64,000 nucleotides of DNA from Odoribacter sp. UBA944 (GCA_002293375.1 DBDA01000017.1:1-64000), one strand, 5' to 3'. Numbered from the stretch's first letter, positions 34,324-43,713 are shown. Translations and numbers: made by a program. Notes: generated by a model not told the origin, from the sequence alone.

Positions 34324-35652
34324 ATGAAACAGTTTGTGTTATTGGTGTGCTGTGTGGCATGCCTGCCTTGTTTGTATGGCCAGGGGCAGTTGGAGGTGTA
34401 TGTGCGGGAGGGGTTGGAGCGTAATGAGGGGGTCAGGCAGCAGCAGTTGTCGCTCCGGAAGAGTTTGTATGCTTTGAAGGAGGCCAGGTCGCTTTTTTTT
34501 CCGATGCTGACGGCGGGGGTTTCTTATAGTTTGTCGGATGGGGGAAGGACGATTGCTATTCCTGTGGGGGATTTGCTGAATCCGGTGTACAGTAGCCTGA
34601 ATGAGTTGACGGGAAGTGATGTTTTTCCGCAGGTGGGTAATGTGGAGGAGCGGCTGAATCCGGATAATTATTACGATGCCCGTTTGCGTTTTTCCCTGCC
34701 GGTTGTGGATGCCGAGATTTATTATAATAAGGAGATTCGGAAGCAGGCCGTTCAGTTGGAGGAGATTGAGTTGCGTTTGTATAAGCGTGAGTTGGTGAAG
34801 GAGATCAAGGTGGCCTATTTTCAGTATGTGCAGGCGAGGGAGGCGGTTGGGATTTATGAGCATGCGGTGTCGTTGGCGCAGGAGAATTTGCGGATGAACC
34901 GCTCGTTGCAGCAGAACGGGAAGGTGAACCATACGGTGGTGTTGCGCAGTGAGAGTGAGGTGACGAGGGTGGAGGCGATGTTGGCGTCGTCGTTGGTGAC
35001 GCAGGCGAACAGTGCGGCTTATTTTAATTTTCTGTTGAATAAGCCGTTGGAGAGTCCGATCGTTTGTGAGTGGCCGTCCGTGTCTCCGGATGTTTTGCCG
35101 GTAGCGGGTGAGCCGGAGGAGTTGAGTAAGTTGTATAAGGCGGAGACGGTGTTGATGTTGAATAAGAAGCTGAGCCAATCGTTTGTGATCCCGAAGTTGA
35201 GGACGTTTGTGGATGTGGGGTCGCAGGGGTTTGACTGGAGGGTGGACCGTAAAACGGGGTATTATCTTTTTGGGGTGTCGCTGGAGTGGAATTTTTCGTT
35301 GGGGGGGAGGAATGTGCGTAGGGTGAGGCAGGTTTCGATAGAGCAGGAGCGGTTGCAATCGCAGATCAGCGGTGCCAGAGAGCAGTTGAATTTGCGGGTG
35401 TTGGTTGCCCGGAATGCGCTGCTGGATGCCGAACAGCAGTATGAGGCGAGCCTGAAGCAGGTGGCTGCGGCGGAGCGGTATTATGGCGAGCAGGCGGCTG
35501 TTTATCGCGAGGGTTCGCTGCTGTATATTGAGCTGCTGGATGCTTACGATCAATATGTCCGCGCAAAGGTGGAGAGTAATGTGGCCCGGTGTGCGACGTA
35601 TATCAGGCAGGCCGAGTTGGAAAGGGCCCATGCCAGTTTTAATCTTCAATAA
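34324..35652 (+). CDS. TolC family outer-membrane efflux protein
   Basis: About 442 residues with a signal peptide (FVLLVCCVACLPCLYGQGQ). It has the two-repeat coiled-coil architecture of TolC: long helical segments RNEGVRQQQLSLRKSLYALK and REAVGIYEHAVSLAQENLRM, and the second-half set SIEQERLQSQISGAREQLNL to AERYYGEQAAVYREGSLLY. The ATG at 34324 is chosen because the operator repeats and -7 box lie inside the upstream open frame (which reaches 34213). It is first in an operon with an adaptor and an RND pump and would form the outer-membrane duct. Confidence 0.92.
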   Translation: MKQFVLLVCCVACLPCLYGQGQLEVYVREGLERNEGVRQQQLSLRKSLYALKEARSLFFPMLTAGVSYSLSDGGRTIAIPVGDLLNPVYSSLNELTGSDVFPQVGNVEERLNPDNYYDARLRFSLPVVDAEIYYNKEIRKQAVQLEEIELRLYKRELVKEIKVAYFQYVQAREAVGIYEHAVSLAQENLRMNRSLQQNGKVNHTVVLRSESEVTRVEAMLASSLVTQANSAAYFNFLLNKPLESPIVCEWPSVSPDVLPVAGEPEELSKLYKAETVLMLNKKLSQSFVIPKLRTFVDVGSQGFDWRVDRKTGYYLFGVSLEWNFSLGGRNVRRVRQVSIEQERLQSQISGAREQLNLRVLVARNALLDAEQQYEASLKQVAAAERYYGEQAAVYREGSLLYIELLDAYDQYVRAKVESNVARCATYIRQAELERAHASFNLQ

Positions 35653-35660
35653 ATAAGCGT

Positions 35661-36698
35661 ATGAAACAGATTATTATAGGTTTGACTATTTGTCCACTGC
35701 TGGTTGTTTGCCTGGCTTGCGGGGAGGGGAAGGAGAAGGGGGTTGCGGGCAATCACGACGTACCGGTGGCGTTGGTGGAGGTGAGGGATACGATGATGGC
35801 TCGGGAGATATGGGTGCACGGGGTGGTTTCTTCGGGGGAGCAGGCGAATTTGTCGTTTAAGCTTCCGGGGATTGTGCGCAGTGTTCGGGCGAAGGAGGGG
35901 GATGCGGTGAGGAGGGGTGCGCTGTTGGCGGAGCTGGATTTGACGGAGATCGAGGCGCAGTATGCACAGGCGCAGGAGTCGTTTGATAAGCAGCGGCGCG
36001 ATTGTGAGCGTACGGAGGCTCTTTTCCGGGACAGTGTGGCCACGCGGGAGCAGTGGCAGAATAGCCGGACGGCTTTGATGCTGGCGGAGCAGGCGCTGAA
36101 GGTGGCCGGGTATAACCGGCAGCATGCGGGGATCTATGCTCCTGCGGATGGGGTGGTGTTGTATAAGTATGTAGGGGAGGGGGAGTATGTGCAGCCGGGG
36201 CAAGCGGTGATGCAGGTGAGCCTCCATACGGATAGGGGGCTTTTGCTGAAGGCGGGCGTGAGTGTTTCCCATTGGCGGAGCCTCTGTGTGGGCGACCGGG
36301 TGGAGTGGGAGGCGGAGGGGTTTCCCGGAGCGGTTTTTGCGGGTAGGGTGACGCGGGTTGCCCGGGCGGCTGATCTGCAGAGCGGGTTGTATCAGGTGGA
36401 GGTGGGGCTTGATGCGGGGAGTGAGTCCGTTGTGGTCGGGATGTTTGCCGAGGCTACGATATATCCGCAGCGACAGGCGGTGTATAAGTGTATTCCCTGT
36501 ACTTGCCTGCGGGACGGAGAGGGACGGGAGGCTTATGTTTATGTGCCGGACGGAAAGCGGGTGAAGCGGGTGGGGGTCACTGTGGCGTTTATTCGGGAGG
36601 GGCAGGCGTATGTCAGCGCCGGCCTGGAGTCTATCGGGCGGGTGATCCACGAGGGGGCGGGTTTCCTTTCTCCCTATTCGACGATTTCCATTCAATGA
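35661..36698 (+). CDS. RND efflux periplasmic adaptor (membrane fusion protein)
   Basis: A 345-residue lipoprotein (signal TICPLLVVCLAC). It shows the HlyD/AcrA pattern: a lipoyl-like half SGEQANLSFKLPGIVRSVRA and KEGDAVRRGALLAELDLTEI, a helical hairpin (YAQAQESFDKQRRDCERTEA), then the second lipoyl half IYAPADGVVLYKYVGEGEYV and a beta-barrel domain. It bridges the RND pump and the TolC duct. It is 8 bp downstream of tolC and 7 bp upstream of the RND ATG. Confidence 0.93.
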   Translation: MKQIIIGLTICPLLVVCLACGEGKEKGVAGNHDVPVALVEVRDTMMAREIWVHGVVSSGEQANLSFKLPGIVRSVRAKEGDAVRRGALLAELDLTEIEAQYAQAQESFDKQRRDCERTEALFRDSVATREQWQNSRTALMLAEQALKVAGYNRQHAGIYAPADGVVLYKYVGEGEYVQPGQAVMQVSLHTDRGLLLKAGVSVSHWRSLCVGDRVEWEAEGFPGAVFAGRVTRVARAADLQSGLYQVEVGLDAGSESVVVGMFAEATIYPQRQAVYKCIPCTCLRDGEGREAYVYVPDGKRVKRVGVTVAFIREGQAYVSAGLESIGRVIHEGAGFLSPYSTISIQ

Positions 36699-36705
36699 TG
36701 TGTTT

Positions 36706-39700
36706 ATGAATCGATTTATCCGTTTTTTTGTAGAGAAGAGCCAGTTTACGTATCTTCTTTTGACCGGTATTGTGGTGACGGGGATCTCTTCGCTGTTGTC
36801 GATGCCGCGGGGGGAGGATCCGGAGATCAGTTATACTTATTATACGGTCAGTGTGATTGTGCCGGGAGCTTCTCCCGAGGAGATCAAGGACCAGGTGGTG
36901 AAGCCGTTGGAGGACCGCCTGTATGAGATGGAGCGGGTTCGTGAGATTAAGTCCATTTCGGGCAATAGTTTTGGTTTTGTCGGGGTGGAGTATGAATACG
37001 GGGCCGACATCGATGAGAAGTATCAGGAGGTGATCCGCGAAGTGGAGGCATTGCGTTCTTCGGTGTTGCCGGATAATATCCATAGCGTTACGGTGAAGAA
37101 GAGTTCGAATTCGGATGTGAATGTGTACCAGATTGCGTTGCAATCGGCTACGGCTACGTATGCGGAATTGGAGGAGCAGGCGACTGCTTTGAAGAATAGG
37201 TTGAGGAAGGTGGGCGGGATAAAGACGGTGGAGACCTGGGGGTTTCCTTTGCAGGAGGTGCAGGTGGAGTTGCATGTGGAGAAGTTGGCGGAGTACGGTA
37301 TTTCTGTGGAGGGGATTGTGGGCGCTTTGGAACGGAACAGTCGCGGATTGCCTGCCGGAAGTGTGGAGAGCGGAGGGGTTTCGTTTAATGTAAAGGCGGG
37401 CGATACGTATGGGTCGGTGGGGGAGATTGCGCAGACGATTGTGGGCAGCCGGAACGGGCAGTATATCCGTTTGCAGGAGGTGGCGGAGGTGGCGCACGGG
37501 TATGAGGAGGAGAAGCACCTGGTGCGCCTCAATGAGGTGCGTTCGGTGTTGGTGACGGCTTCGCTGAAGTCCGGTTACAATATTGTCTCTGTGGCCGATA
37601 AGGCGGAGCCGGTGATCCGGGAGTTTGCCGCATCGCTTCCTCCGCATATCCGGCAGGTGAAGAATTTCGATCAGTCTGTCAGTGTGAGGGAGCGGCTGAA
37701 TCATTTGGGCAGGGATTTTCTGATCGCTCTGTTGTTGGTTTCCGTTACGTTGCTGCCGTTGGGGTTCCGGTCGACTGTTGTGGTGATGATCTCTGTGCCC
37801 TTGTCGCTGGCCATCGGGTTGGTTTGTCTGCATTATTTGGGCTATACGTTGAACCAGTTGAGTATTGTCGGGCTGATCATTGCTTTGGGTATTTTGGTGG
37901 ATGACTCGATTGTGGTGAATGAGAATATTGAGCGCTCGCTGCGGATGGGGATGCCTTTGCGGAAGGCTATTGTCGGGAGTACGGCACAGATTGCCTGGGC
38001 GATTGTGGGTGTTACTATTACTTTGATCATTGCTTTTGTTCCGATTATATTCCTGCCGGAGGATTCGGGGGAGTTTGTCCGTTCGTTGCCGATGGCGATT
38101 GTGTTGACGGTGGCGGCTTCGCTGTTTGTGTCGCTGACGTTTGTCCCTTTTTTGTCGAGCAGGATATTGAAGGAGAAGAGCGCCCCCGAGGGTAATTTTT
38201 TCCTCCGGGCGTTGAACAGGGGGATTCATTTGAGTTATAGTAAGATTATGCAGAAGTCGCTGCTGCATCCGTGGAGGGCGGTGGGGGTGATCAGCCTGAT
38301 TGTTGCGGCCTGCCTCACGGTGTTGCCTTTTATGGGGTTCAGTCTGTTTCCCAAAACGGATAAGCGGCAGTTTCAGATTGAGGTGCGGACTTCCGTTGAT
38401 GCAACGTTGGATTATACGAACTTTAAGACCGGGGAGGTGGAGGCTATTTTGCGGCAATATCCGGGGATTGCGTATTATACCAGTAATGTCGGGAAGAGTA
38501 ATCCGAAAATATATTACAATGTGAGGAGCGATGTGGAGGAGAAGAGTTATGCCAGTCTGTTTGTGCAATGCAGGGAGGAGCTGAGGTTGGAGGAGAAGGC
38601 GGAGTTGATCCGTTCTTTGCGGAGGGATTTGGAGCAGATCAGGGGGGCGGAGGTCCGGGTGTTGGATTTTGAGCAGGGGTCGCCTTTGGAGGCCCCGGTG
38701 GTGATCCGGGTGTTCGGGAATGATCAGGATTCTTTGCAGGCGCATGCTTTTCGGGTGGAGGAGATCATGAAGTCGGTGGCGGGTATTGTGTATATAGAGA
38801 ATTTGCAAGCCCAGAGTAAGACGGAGCTGAAGGTGCGGATCAATAAGGAGAAGGCGGCGATGTATGGGGTGCGGGAGGCGGATGTGGACAGGGCTGTCCG
38901 GTTGGCGATTGCGGGGATCCCGGCGGGTGAGATCCAGTTTGCCGGTTCGGAGTTGAAATCGCGTATTCTGTTGTCGCTGCCCAAGGAGAAGGTGCAGGGG
39001 ATGGAGGTGTTTGAGCGGATCCGGGTGCCGTCGATGCGCGGGGGCAGTATGCCGCTGATGCATGTGGCGGAGGTGGTGTTTGAGAAGACGCCCAATAATA
39101 TTACGCATATCAACCGGGAGGCGTATACGACGATCCGGGGTTTTGCGGAGGACGGGTATTCTTATAATGAGTTGAACGAGGCGGTGATCGCGAAGTTGAA
39201 CGCGGAGTTTTCGCCCGCTGCCGGGTATAGTTGGACGGCGGCGGGAGAGAAGGAGAATCAGGAGCGTACGTTTGCCGGTTTCGGTATTGTTATTTTGCTT
39301 TCGGCCTTTGGGTTTGTGGCTGCGCTGATCCTGGAGTTTAAGAGTGTAAAGTCTACTTTTATTGTGATTTCGGTTATTCCGTTGGGGTTTGCCGGAGGGA
39401 TACTGACGTTGTTTCTGACGGGTAACGGGCTCTCTTTTGTGGCGTTGATCGGGTTTATTGCGCTGATCGGTATTGAGATCAAGAATTCGATCCTGCTGGT
39501 GGATTATACCAATTTGCTGCGTAAGGAGGGGATGGCGATTGATGAGGCGGTGGCGAAGGCGGGTGAGGTGCGGTTTATTCCGATCTTGCTGACGACGTTG
39601 ACGGCTATTGCGGGTATGATACCGTTGATTGTGTCGTATTCGCCGTTGTATACGCCGTTGGCGTTGGTGATCGTGGGAGGGTTGATCAGTTCGTTGCTGT

Positions 39701-39777
39701 TTTCGCGGGTGTTGACGCCGGTGTTGTATAAGTTGTTGCCTCCTCAGGTGGAGGTTGACGCGGCTTATTGTCCGTGA
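36706..39777 (+). CDS. RND (AcrB-type) efflux transporter permease
   Basis: About 1023 residues, the normal length. It has 12 predicted membrane helices in two halves with two large periplasmic loops. The proton-relay signature in TM4 reads GILVDDSIVVNENIERSLRMG, and the second half has IGIEIKNSILLVDYTN. ATG 36706 is chosen over GTG 36700. It belongs to the AcrB/HAE-like superfamily and the substrate is not predictable. The final 13 bp overlap the convergent araC gene. The coding strand is markedly rich in G and T. Confidence 0.95.
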   Translation: MNRFIRFFVEKSQFTYLLLTGIVVTGISSLLSMPRGEDPEISYTYYTVSVIVPGASPEEIKDQVVKPLEDRLYEMERVREIKSISGNSFGFVGVEYEYGADIDEKYQEVIREVEALRSSVLPDNIHSVTVKKSSNSDVNVYQIALQSATATYAELEEQATALKNRLRKVGGIKTVETWGFPLQEVQVELHVEKLAEYGISVEGIVGALERNSRGLPAGSVESGGVSFNVKAGDTYGSVGEIAQTIVGSRNGQYIRLQEVAEVAHGYEEEKHLVRLNEVRSVLVTASLKSGYNIVSVADKAEPVIREFAASLPPHIRQVKNFDQSVSVRERLNHLGRDFLIALLLVSVTLLPLGFRSTVVVMISVPLSLAIGLVCLHYLGYTLNQLSIVGLIIALGILVDDSIVVNENIERSLRMGMPLRKAIVGSTAQIAWAIVGVTITLIIAFVPIIFLPEDSGEFVRSLPMAIVLTVAASLFVSLTFVPFLSSRILKEKSAPEGNFFLRALNRGIHLSYSKIMQKSLLHPWRAVGVISLIVAACLTVLPFMGFSLFPKTDKRQFQIEVRTSVDATLDYTNFKTGEVEAILRQYPGIAYYTSNVGKSNPKIYYNVRSDVEEKSYASLFVQCREELRLEEKAELIRSLRRDLEQIRGAEVRVLDFEQGSPLEAPVVIRVFGNDQDSLQAHAFRVEEIMKSVAGIVYIENLQAQSKTELKVRINKEKAAMYGVREADVDRAVRLAIAGIPAGEIQFAGSELKSRILLSLPKEKVQGMEVFERIRVPSMRGGSMPLMHVAEVVFEKTPNNITHINREAYTTIRGFAEDGYSYNELNEAVIAKLNAEFSPAAGYSWTAAGEKENQERTFAGFGIVILLSAFGFVAALILEFKSVKSTFIVISVIPLGFAGGILTLFLTGNGLSFVALIGFIALIGIEIKNSILLVDYTNLLRKEGMAIDEAVAKAGEVRFIPILLTTLTAIAGMIPLIVSYSPLYTPLALVIVGGLISSLLFSRVLTPVLYKLLPPQVEVDAAYCP

Positions 39778-40706
39778 CGCAGGTCGCCCGGCAGGAATCC
39801 GTATTTTCGTTTGAATGCCGCGGTGAAGTGTTGCGGGTATTTGTAGCCGACGAGATCGGCTACTTCGTTGATGAAGAGCTCTTTTTCCAGCAGGAGGTGT
39901 TTGGCTTTTTCCATTCGGATGTCTGTGATGAAGCCAAAGACGGTGTTGTTGAAGAGTTCTTTGAATCCCCGTTTTAGTTTGTTTTGGTTGATGCCGACCA
40001 TTCGGGCCAGGTCTGAGATGGATTTGGTGGAGGCGGGGTTGTCTTCGATGTACTGTTTGATTTCCCGTATGAGCTCTTTGTCTCTGGCTTTTAGGGATGT
40101 TGTTGTGCCTTCTTGTGTGAAGGTGCCGATCTGCATGACCATCAGTTCTTGTATCTTGGATTCGATGTAGAGTTTTTTGAGTTGTCCGGAGTAGGGGGCG
40201 TTGTCGATGTCCCGGATGATGTTGGTCATGGTCGGCGTGACCCCGATGCCTTTGCCGGCCCACATGGAATCTCCTTTTTCCATTTCGTTGCAGAATTCGT
40301 AGAGAAATGGGTTGTCGTCGTAGAATCGGTGCAGGAAGGTCTCTTTGGGGATGGCTAACAGCATGTAGCAGCCGTTGGAGATGGCGTTCGACTGATAGAC
40401 GACCGGCGCTGCGGATTTGTAGTAGAGGGAGGACTCTTTGGAGCGCAGTTCGTAGCGCCTGTTTTCGGTTTCGCAGACGGAATCGCCTTTGACCGACCAT
40501 TGTGAGATGACGCAGTCGGAGAAGGCGCTGACATGGATGGTCAGGCTGCTCTCGGCTGAAAAGTCGATCTGTTTGAGGTAGATGTCGTCCAACAGTATCT
40601 CTAATACATCGGAGTTTCTGCAGGCTGAGTTGTAGTTTCCGGCATGTAAGAAGAAGGAGTTGTGATCGGTGAGTTTGGGTAAGTCGTTATCTGTTAGTTG
40701 TTCCAT
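39765..40706 (-). CDS. AraC family transcriptional regulator
   Basis: A 313-residue regulator. The N-terminal two thirds form an effector or dimerisation domain without a recognised family. The C-terminal 100 residues are a double HTH of the AraC type (SISDLARMVGINQNKLKRGF, then KELFINEVADLVGYKYPQHF with the final FKRKYGFLPGDLRH). It is convergent with the RND gene and divergent from an outer-membrane protein gene. Identical direct-repeat pairs at both neighbouring promoters make it the likely activator of the efflux operon and of the adjacent outer-membrane gene. Confidence 0.93.
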   Translation of the reverse strand: MEQLTDNDLPKLTDHNSFFLHAGNYNSACRNSDVLEILLDDIYLKQIDFSAESSLTIHVSAFSDCVISQWSVKGDSVCETENRRYELRSKESSLYYKSAAPVVYQSNAISNGCYMLLAIPKETFLHRFYDDNPFLYEFCNEMEKGDSMWAGKGIGVTPTMTNIIRDIDNAPYSGQLKKLYIESKIQELMVMQIGTFTQEGTTTSLKARDKELIREIKQYIEDNPASTKSISDLARMVGINQNKLKRGFKELFNNTVFGFITDIRMEKAKHLLLEKELFINEVADLVGYKYPQHFTAAFKRKYGFLPGDLRHGQ

Positions 40707-40727
40707 GTTCTGTCGTTGTGATTTTTA

Positions 40728-40735
40728 CAAAAATA
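40728..40735 (-). promoter_or_regulatory. -7 element of araC
   Basis: On the minus strand TATTTTTG lies 22 bp before the araC ATG, with TTG 17 bp further upstream. The proximal operator repeat (40759-40775) lies right behind this, so occupation could also regulate araC itself. Confidence 0.5.
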
Positions 40736-40758
40736 GCAATTTATTCCGGTTTCAATAA

Positions 40759-40796
40759 TTCCAATTGCGTTATTTATCCTTCCGAATCCGTTAGTT
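40759..40796 (+). promoter_or_regulatory. Direct-repeat pair, probable AraC operator at the araC/OMP intergenic region
   Basis: TTCCAATTGCGTTATTT at 40759 and TTCCGAATCCGTTAGTT at 40780 are 21 bp apart. The second starts 36 bp before TATCTTTG (40816-40823). Both distances are identical to those at the tolC promoter. Confidence 0.75.
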
Positions 40797-40815
40797 CCCC
40801 TTGTGTGCAGGGTTT

Positions 40816-40823
40816 TATCTTTG
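40816..40823 (+). promoter_or_regulatory. -7 element of the outer-membrane protein gene
   Basis: TATCTTTG matches TAnnTTTG and precedes the ATG at 40893 with a leader of about 65 nt. Confidence 0.65.
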
Positions 40824-40892
40824 TAATGTGTCGCAATAACGCTGTTGCACAAGTTGGGGTAATGAAGTATATAATTGACAAATGGTATTGTT

Positions 40893-41822
40893 ATGAACAG
40901 ATTGGTTTTTTTATTGGTGGCGATGCCCGTGGTTTGGGTGGTTGGCGCAGGAAGGGCGGATGCACAGGTTTCTTTTAAGACGGAGTATTTCGGTCGTTCG
41001 GCTTATATGTATGCTCCGAAGGAGGGGTCGGATGTGAGGGTCGGGAAGAGCGAGGGTTCTTCAGTGGTTTATCAGGGCGCTGCCTATATTCCCTTTTATA
41101 TGAAGAGGAATGAAGGCAAGTGTCCGACGATGTGGGGCGTGAAGTTTGGCGGCGCTTATGTATCGCTGGACAATGAGCATTTTACCCGGGAGATGGTTTC
41201 CGAGATCGTGAACCTGCAATTGGGGGTGTCTCACATGCGGCCGCTCGGTAAGAGATGGTCGATGCTGGCAAATGTCAGGGCGGGCGTTTACACTCCGTTT
41301 GCCGAGTTTTCAAGAATGAGGTGGAATCATGTGATGGGGAGCGGAGGGGTGATGCTGATCTGGCACCTGAGGCGCAATCTGGATGTGGGCGGCGGATTGA
41401 GTGTGAATAATAGTTTGGGGTATTTGAAGGTGTTTCCGTCGTTGTATGTCAATTGGCGTTTGAATGGTAAGTTTAAAGTAAATGTTACGATGGGAGAAGA
41501 GGTTGAGTTGTTGGGGGGGTACGAGTTTAATGATTGGTTTAAACTCTCCCTGGCTTTGGAAATGAACCGGCAGATGGCGCTTATGAAGAAAGAGGGGGAG
41601 CGGATGATGTTTTCCCACCACTATACGGTTGTAGGGGTTAAGCCGGAGGTGAGGCTCGGTAAGTCGGGGCTGTCGTTGTTCGCGATGGGCGGTCTGAATG
41701 CCCGGCGGTCTGCGGAGTACCATGATGAGTACCGCTCGTCGATTTTGTTGGCGCTGTTTGCGCAGGACTATTATTTTCGCGCGTCGCCGTATGTGGCGGT
41801 GGGGGTTAGGTTGGGGTTTTGA
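40893..41822 (+). CDS. Outer-membrane beta-barrel protein of unknown function
   Basis: A 309-residue protein with a signal peptide (LVFLLVAMPVVWVVGAGRADA). It has alternating amphipathic strands (WGVKFGGAYVSLDN, LMLIWHLRRNLDVGGGLSV-like segment, NWRLNGKFKVNVTMGEEVEL) and a terminal strand SPYVAVGVRLGF ending in Phe, as expected for an outer-membrane barrel. It resembles DUF6268-type porin-like proteins, with low certainty. It shares probable operators with the efflux operon and so may be part of the same stress response. Confidence 0.75.
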   Translation: MNRLVFLLVAMPVVWVVGAGRADAQVSFKTEYFGRSAYMYAPKEGSDVRVGKSEGSSVVYQGAAYIPFYMKRNEGKCPTMWGVKFGGAYVSLDNEHFTREMVSEIVNLQLGVSHMRPLGKRWSMLANVRAGVYTPFAEFSRMRWNHVMGSGGVMLIWHLRRNLDVGGGLSVNNSLGYLKVFPSLYVNWRLNGKFKVNVTMGEEVELLGGYEFNDWFKLSLALEMNRQMALMKKEGERMMFSHHYTVVGVKPEVRLGKSGLSLFAMGGLNARRSAEYHDEYRSSILLALFAQDYYFRASPYVAVGVRLGF

Positions 41823-41975
41823 GGGGGAGGTAATTGCATGATGTGTGGAGGTAAATTTCTTTTATCCCTGTATTTGACGCATTCATTCCTTAGTTGGTCG
41901 CGTTGGTCCACTTTGATGGTAAGCGAGTCCATATCCGTACGTACTTTTGTGGTGTAAATCAGAAAAATAGGTTTT

Positions 41976-42563
41976 ATGAAAACGAAAGTATTGTTATTGT
42001 TGGTGGTGTTTGGATCGCTTAGTTGTTTTGCACAGGAGAAAGAACCCCGGTTTGGTATGGAAGCGGACGGAGGTGCGTCGTTCGCCCTCAAAAAGTTGGG
42101 GGATGCCCGAATGAAGGTGGGGTTTGGTTTCGAGGGGACGCTGCATTACCGGTTTTATAGGTATCTCGGAGCGTATGCCGGTTGGGGGTGGAACCGGTTT
42201 TCGTCGGGAGATTTGTTTGCCGGAGAGCGTTGCGATTTTGAGGAAACGGGCTATGTATTTGGGTTGCAGTTGAAACGTAGGATCGGGAGTTCGCCGATGT
42301 CGTACTATGTCCGGGCGGGCGGTTTATGGAATCATATTGAGGTTGAAAACAGTGACGGGGAGATCATAGAGGACACGAAGCACGGGTTGGGTTATCAGCT
42401 TGCGGGCGGTGTTTATATTCCGATCGGGAAAAATTGGAACATCAACACGGGGGTGAAGTTTCATTCGCTGAACAGGAGAGATGTTGAGTTTTCTGATCAT
42501 GAAAAGAGGTCATTGGATTTAAAATATCTTTCTTTGCGGGTGGGATTTATCAAAATGTTTTAA
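41976..42563 (+). CDS. Outer-membrane beta-barrel protein (porin/OmpA-like barrel)
   Basis: A 195-residue protein: signal peptide (VLLLLVVFGSLSCFAQ), then eight or so predicted strands (GFGFEGTLHYRFYRYLGAYA, GYVFGLQLKRRIG, YYVRAGGLWNHIEV, LGYQLAGGVYIPIG) and a terminal strand YLSLRVGFIKMF ending in Phe. It is a small barrel, similar to the OmpA/OmpW transmembrane type. TACTTTTG at 41942-41949 is a candidate -7 element. It lies 81 bp upstream of the sensor kinase gene and may be part of that locus. Confidence 0.75.
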   Translation: MKTKVLLLLVVFGSLSCFAQEKEPRFGMEADGGASFALKKLGDARMKVGFGFEGTLHYRFYRYLGAYAGWGWNRFSSGDLFAGERCDFEETGYVFGLQLKRRIGSSPMSYYVRAGGLWNHIEVENSDGEIIEDTKHGLGYQLAGGVYIPIGKNWNINTGVKFHSLNRRDVEFSDHEKRSLDLKYLSLRVGFIKMF

Positions 42564-42644
42564 ACGGGCAAGGATAAAAGAGGCATCTGTTTGGTGACCG
42601 GGTAATTCTTTCTTACTATTTTTACACCTGAATAGTTGAAAAAA

Positions 42645-43709
42645 ATGCATCCTACTAAGCGCATAAAGTCGTTGCCGATAAGGCCATTGTTGCGGTTGCT
42701 GTTGGGAGCGTCCGTCGTCATTCAGGCAGTGATCTTGTGTTACCGCCACCTGACAGGCATTGATCCCATCAAAGATGCCGTTGCATTTTGGGCGTCCCTT
42801 GTAGTTAATTCGTTTATCGGAACGATTGCGGGGTTTGCTTTGGCTGTGCCCGATCTGTATGTGATTAACCGGCTGAACAAATCGTTCAGATGGGGAGAGA
42901 AGACGATGCTGCGGATGGGTATTCAGCTTGTGTTGACCGTTATTATAGCGATCGTTGTTTCTTCTTTGCTCACGCTGTTGAGTGAGCTTGTTTTCGGCTA
43001 CAATGAACCGTTGGTTGGGGTGTTGGTCCGTAATGGGATGATTTTTCCCGTGGTCAATATGTTGCTGATGGCTATCCTGGAAGGATGGATGTTTTTCCGG
43101 GAAAACAGGCAAAATAAAGAGAAGGCCGATCTGCTTTCCCATGAATTGTTGGAGATACGGTTTGAGGTGCTGAAAAATCAGATAGACCCGCATTTTATGT
43201 TCAATAATCTGAATGTGTTATCGGCTTTGATCGACAGGGATCCGGGCAAGGCGCAACAGTTTATTGAGGAGTTTTCGGATTTGTACCGCTATGTGCTTGA
43301 TACGATCGAGAAGCCGGTAGTTACTGTGGCTCAGGAATTGAAGTTTATTCGGTCGTATCTCTTTTTGCAGCGGATGAGGTACAGTGAAGCGATTGTTCTG
43401 CATGATGCGGTTCCCGAAGAGGTGTATTCCGCCTGTATTCCGCCGTTCTCGCTGCAAATTGTTGTTGAAAATGCGATCAAACACAATGTTGCCGATGTTC
43501 GTAAACCGTTGAAAATAGAGCTGTTGTATGTAGACGGATGCATTGAAGTGAGGAATAATATACAAACACCTCTGTCGTCACGGCTGTCGACGGGATTGGG
43601 ACAGAGGAACCTGATGAAACGCTATGAACTGCTTTCGGAGGTGTTGCCTGTATTTGAGGACAGGGGAGAGGTGTATGTGGCAAGGTTGCCGTTCATTCAG
43701 GAGGAATAG
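42645..43709 (+). CDS. LytS/YehU-type sensor histidine kinase
   Basis: A 354-residue membrane kinase. Four predicted membrane helices occupy residues 15-145 with no sizeable sensor loop. The His_kinase domain (PF06580 type) has the phospho-acceptor context IDPHFMFNNLNVLSALI and the ATP-site PFSLQIVVENAIKHNV and STGLGQRNLMKRYELL. It should phosphorylate the LytTR response regulator encoded downstream. ATG 42645 is chosen over an in-frame TTG at 42636. Confidence 0.92.
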   Translation: MHPTKRIKSLPIRPLLRLLLGASVVIQAVILCYRHLTGIDPIKDAVAFWASLVVNSFIGTIAGFALAVPDLYVINRLNKSFRWGEKTMLRMGIQLVLTVIIAIVVSSLLTLLSELVFGYNEPLVGVLVRNGMIFPVVNMLLMAILEGWMFFRENRQNKEKADLLSHELLEIRFEVLKNQIDPHFMFNNLNVLSALIDRDPGKAQQFIEEFSDLYRYVLDTIEKPVVTVAQELKFIRSYLFLQRMRYSEAIVLHDAVPEEVYSACIPPFSLQIVVENAIKHNVADVRKPLKIELLYVDGCIEVRNNIQTPLSSRLSTGLGQRNLMKRYELLSEVLPVFEDRGEVYVARLPFIQEE

Positions 43710-43713
43710 GTAT

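Noticed and set aside
34339..35649. A 436-codon minus-strand frame opposite tolC
   Set aside because: Same cause as above: repetitive His/Leu/Arg translation and no domain, opposite a recognisable TolC protein.
36631..40500. A 1289-codon open frame on the minus strand across the RND gene
   Set aside because: It is antisense to a clear RND transporter, with Arg/His/Gln/Leu-rich low-complexity translation caused by the G+T-rich codon use of the plus strand.
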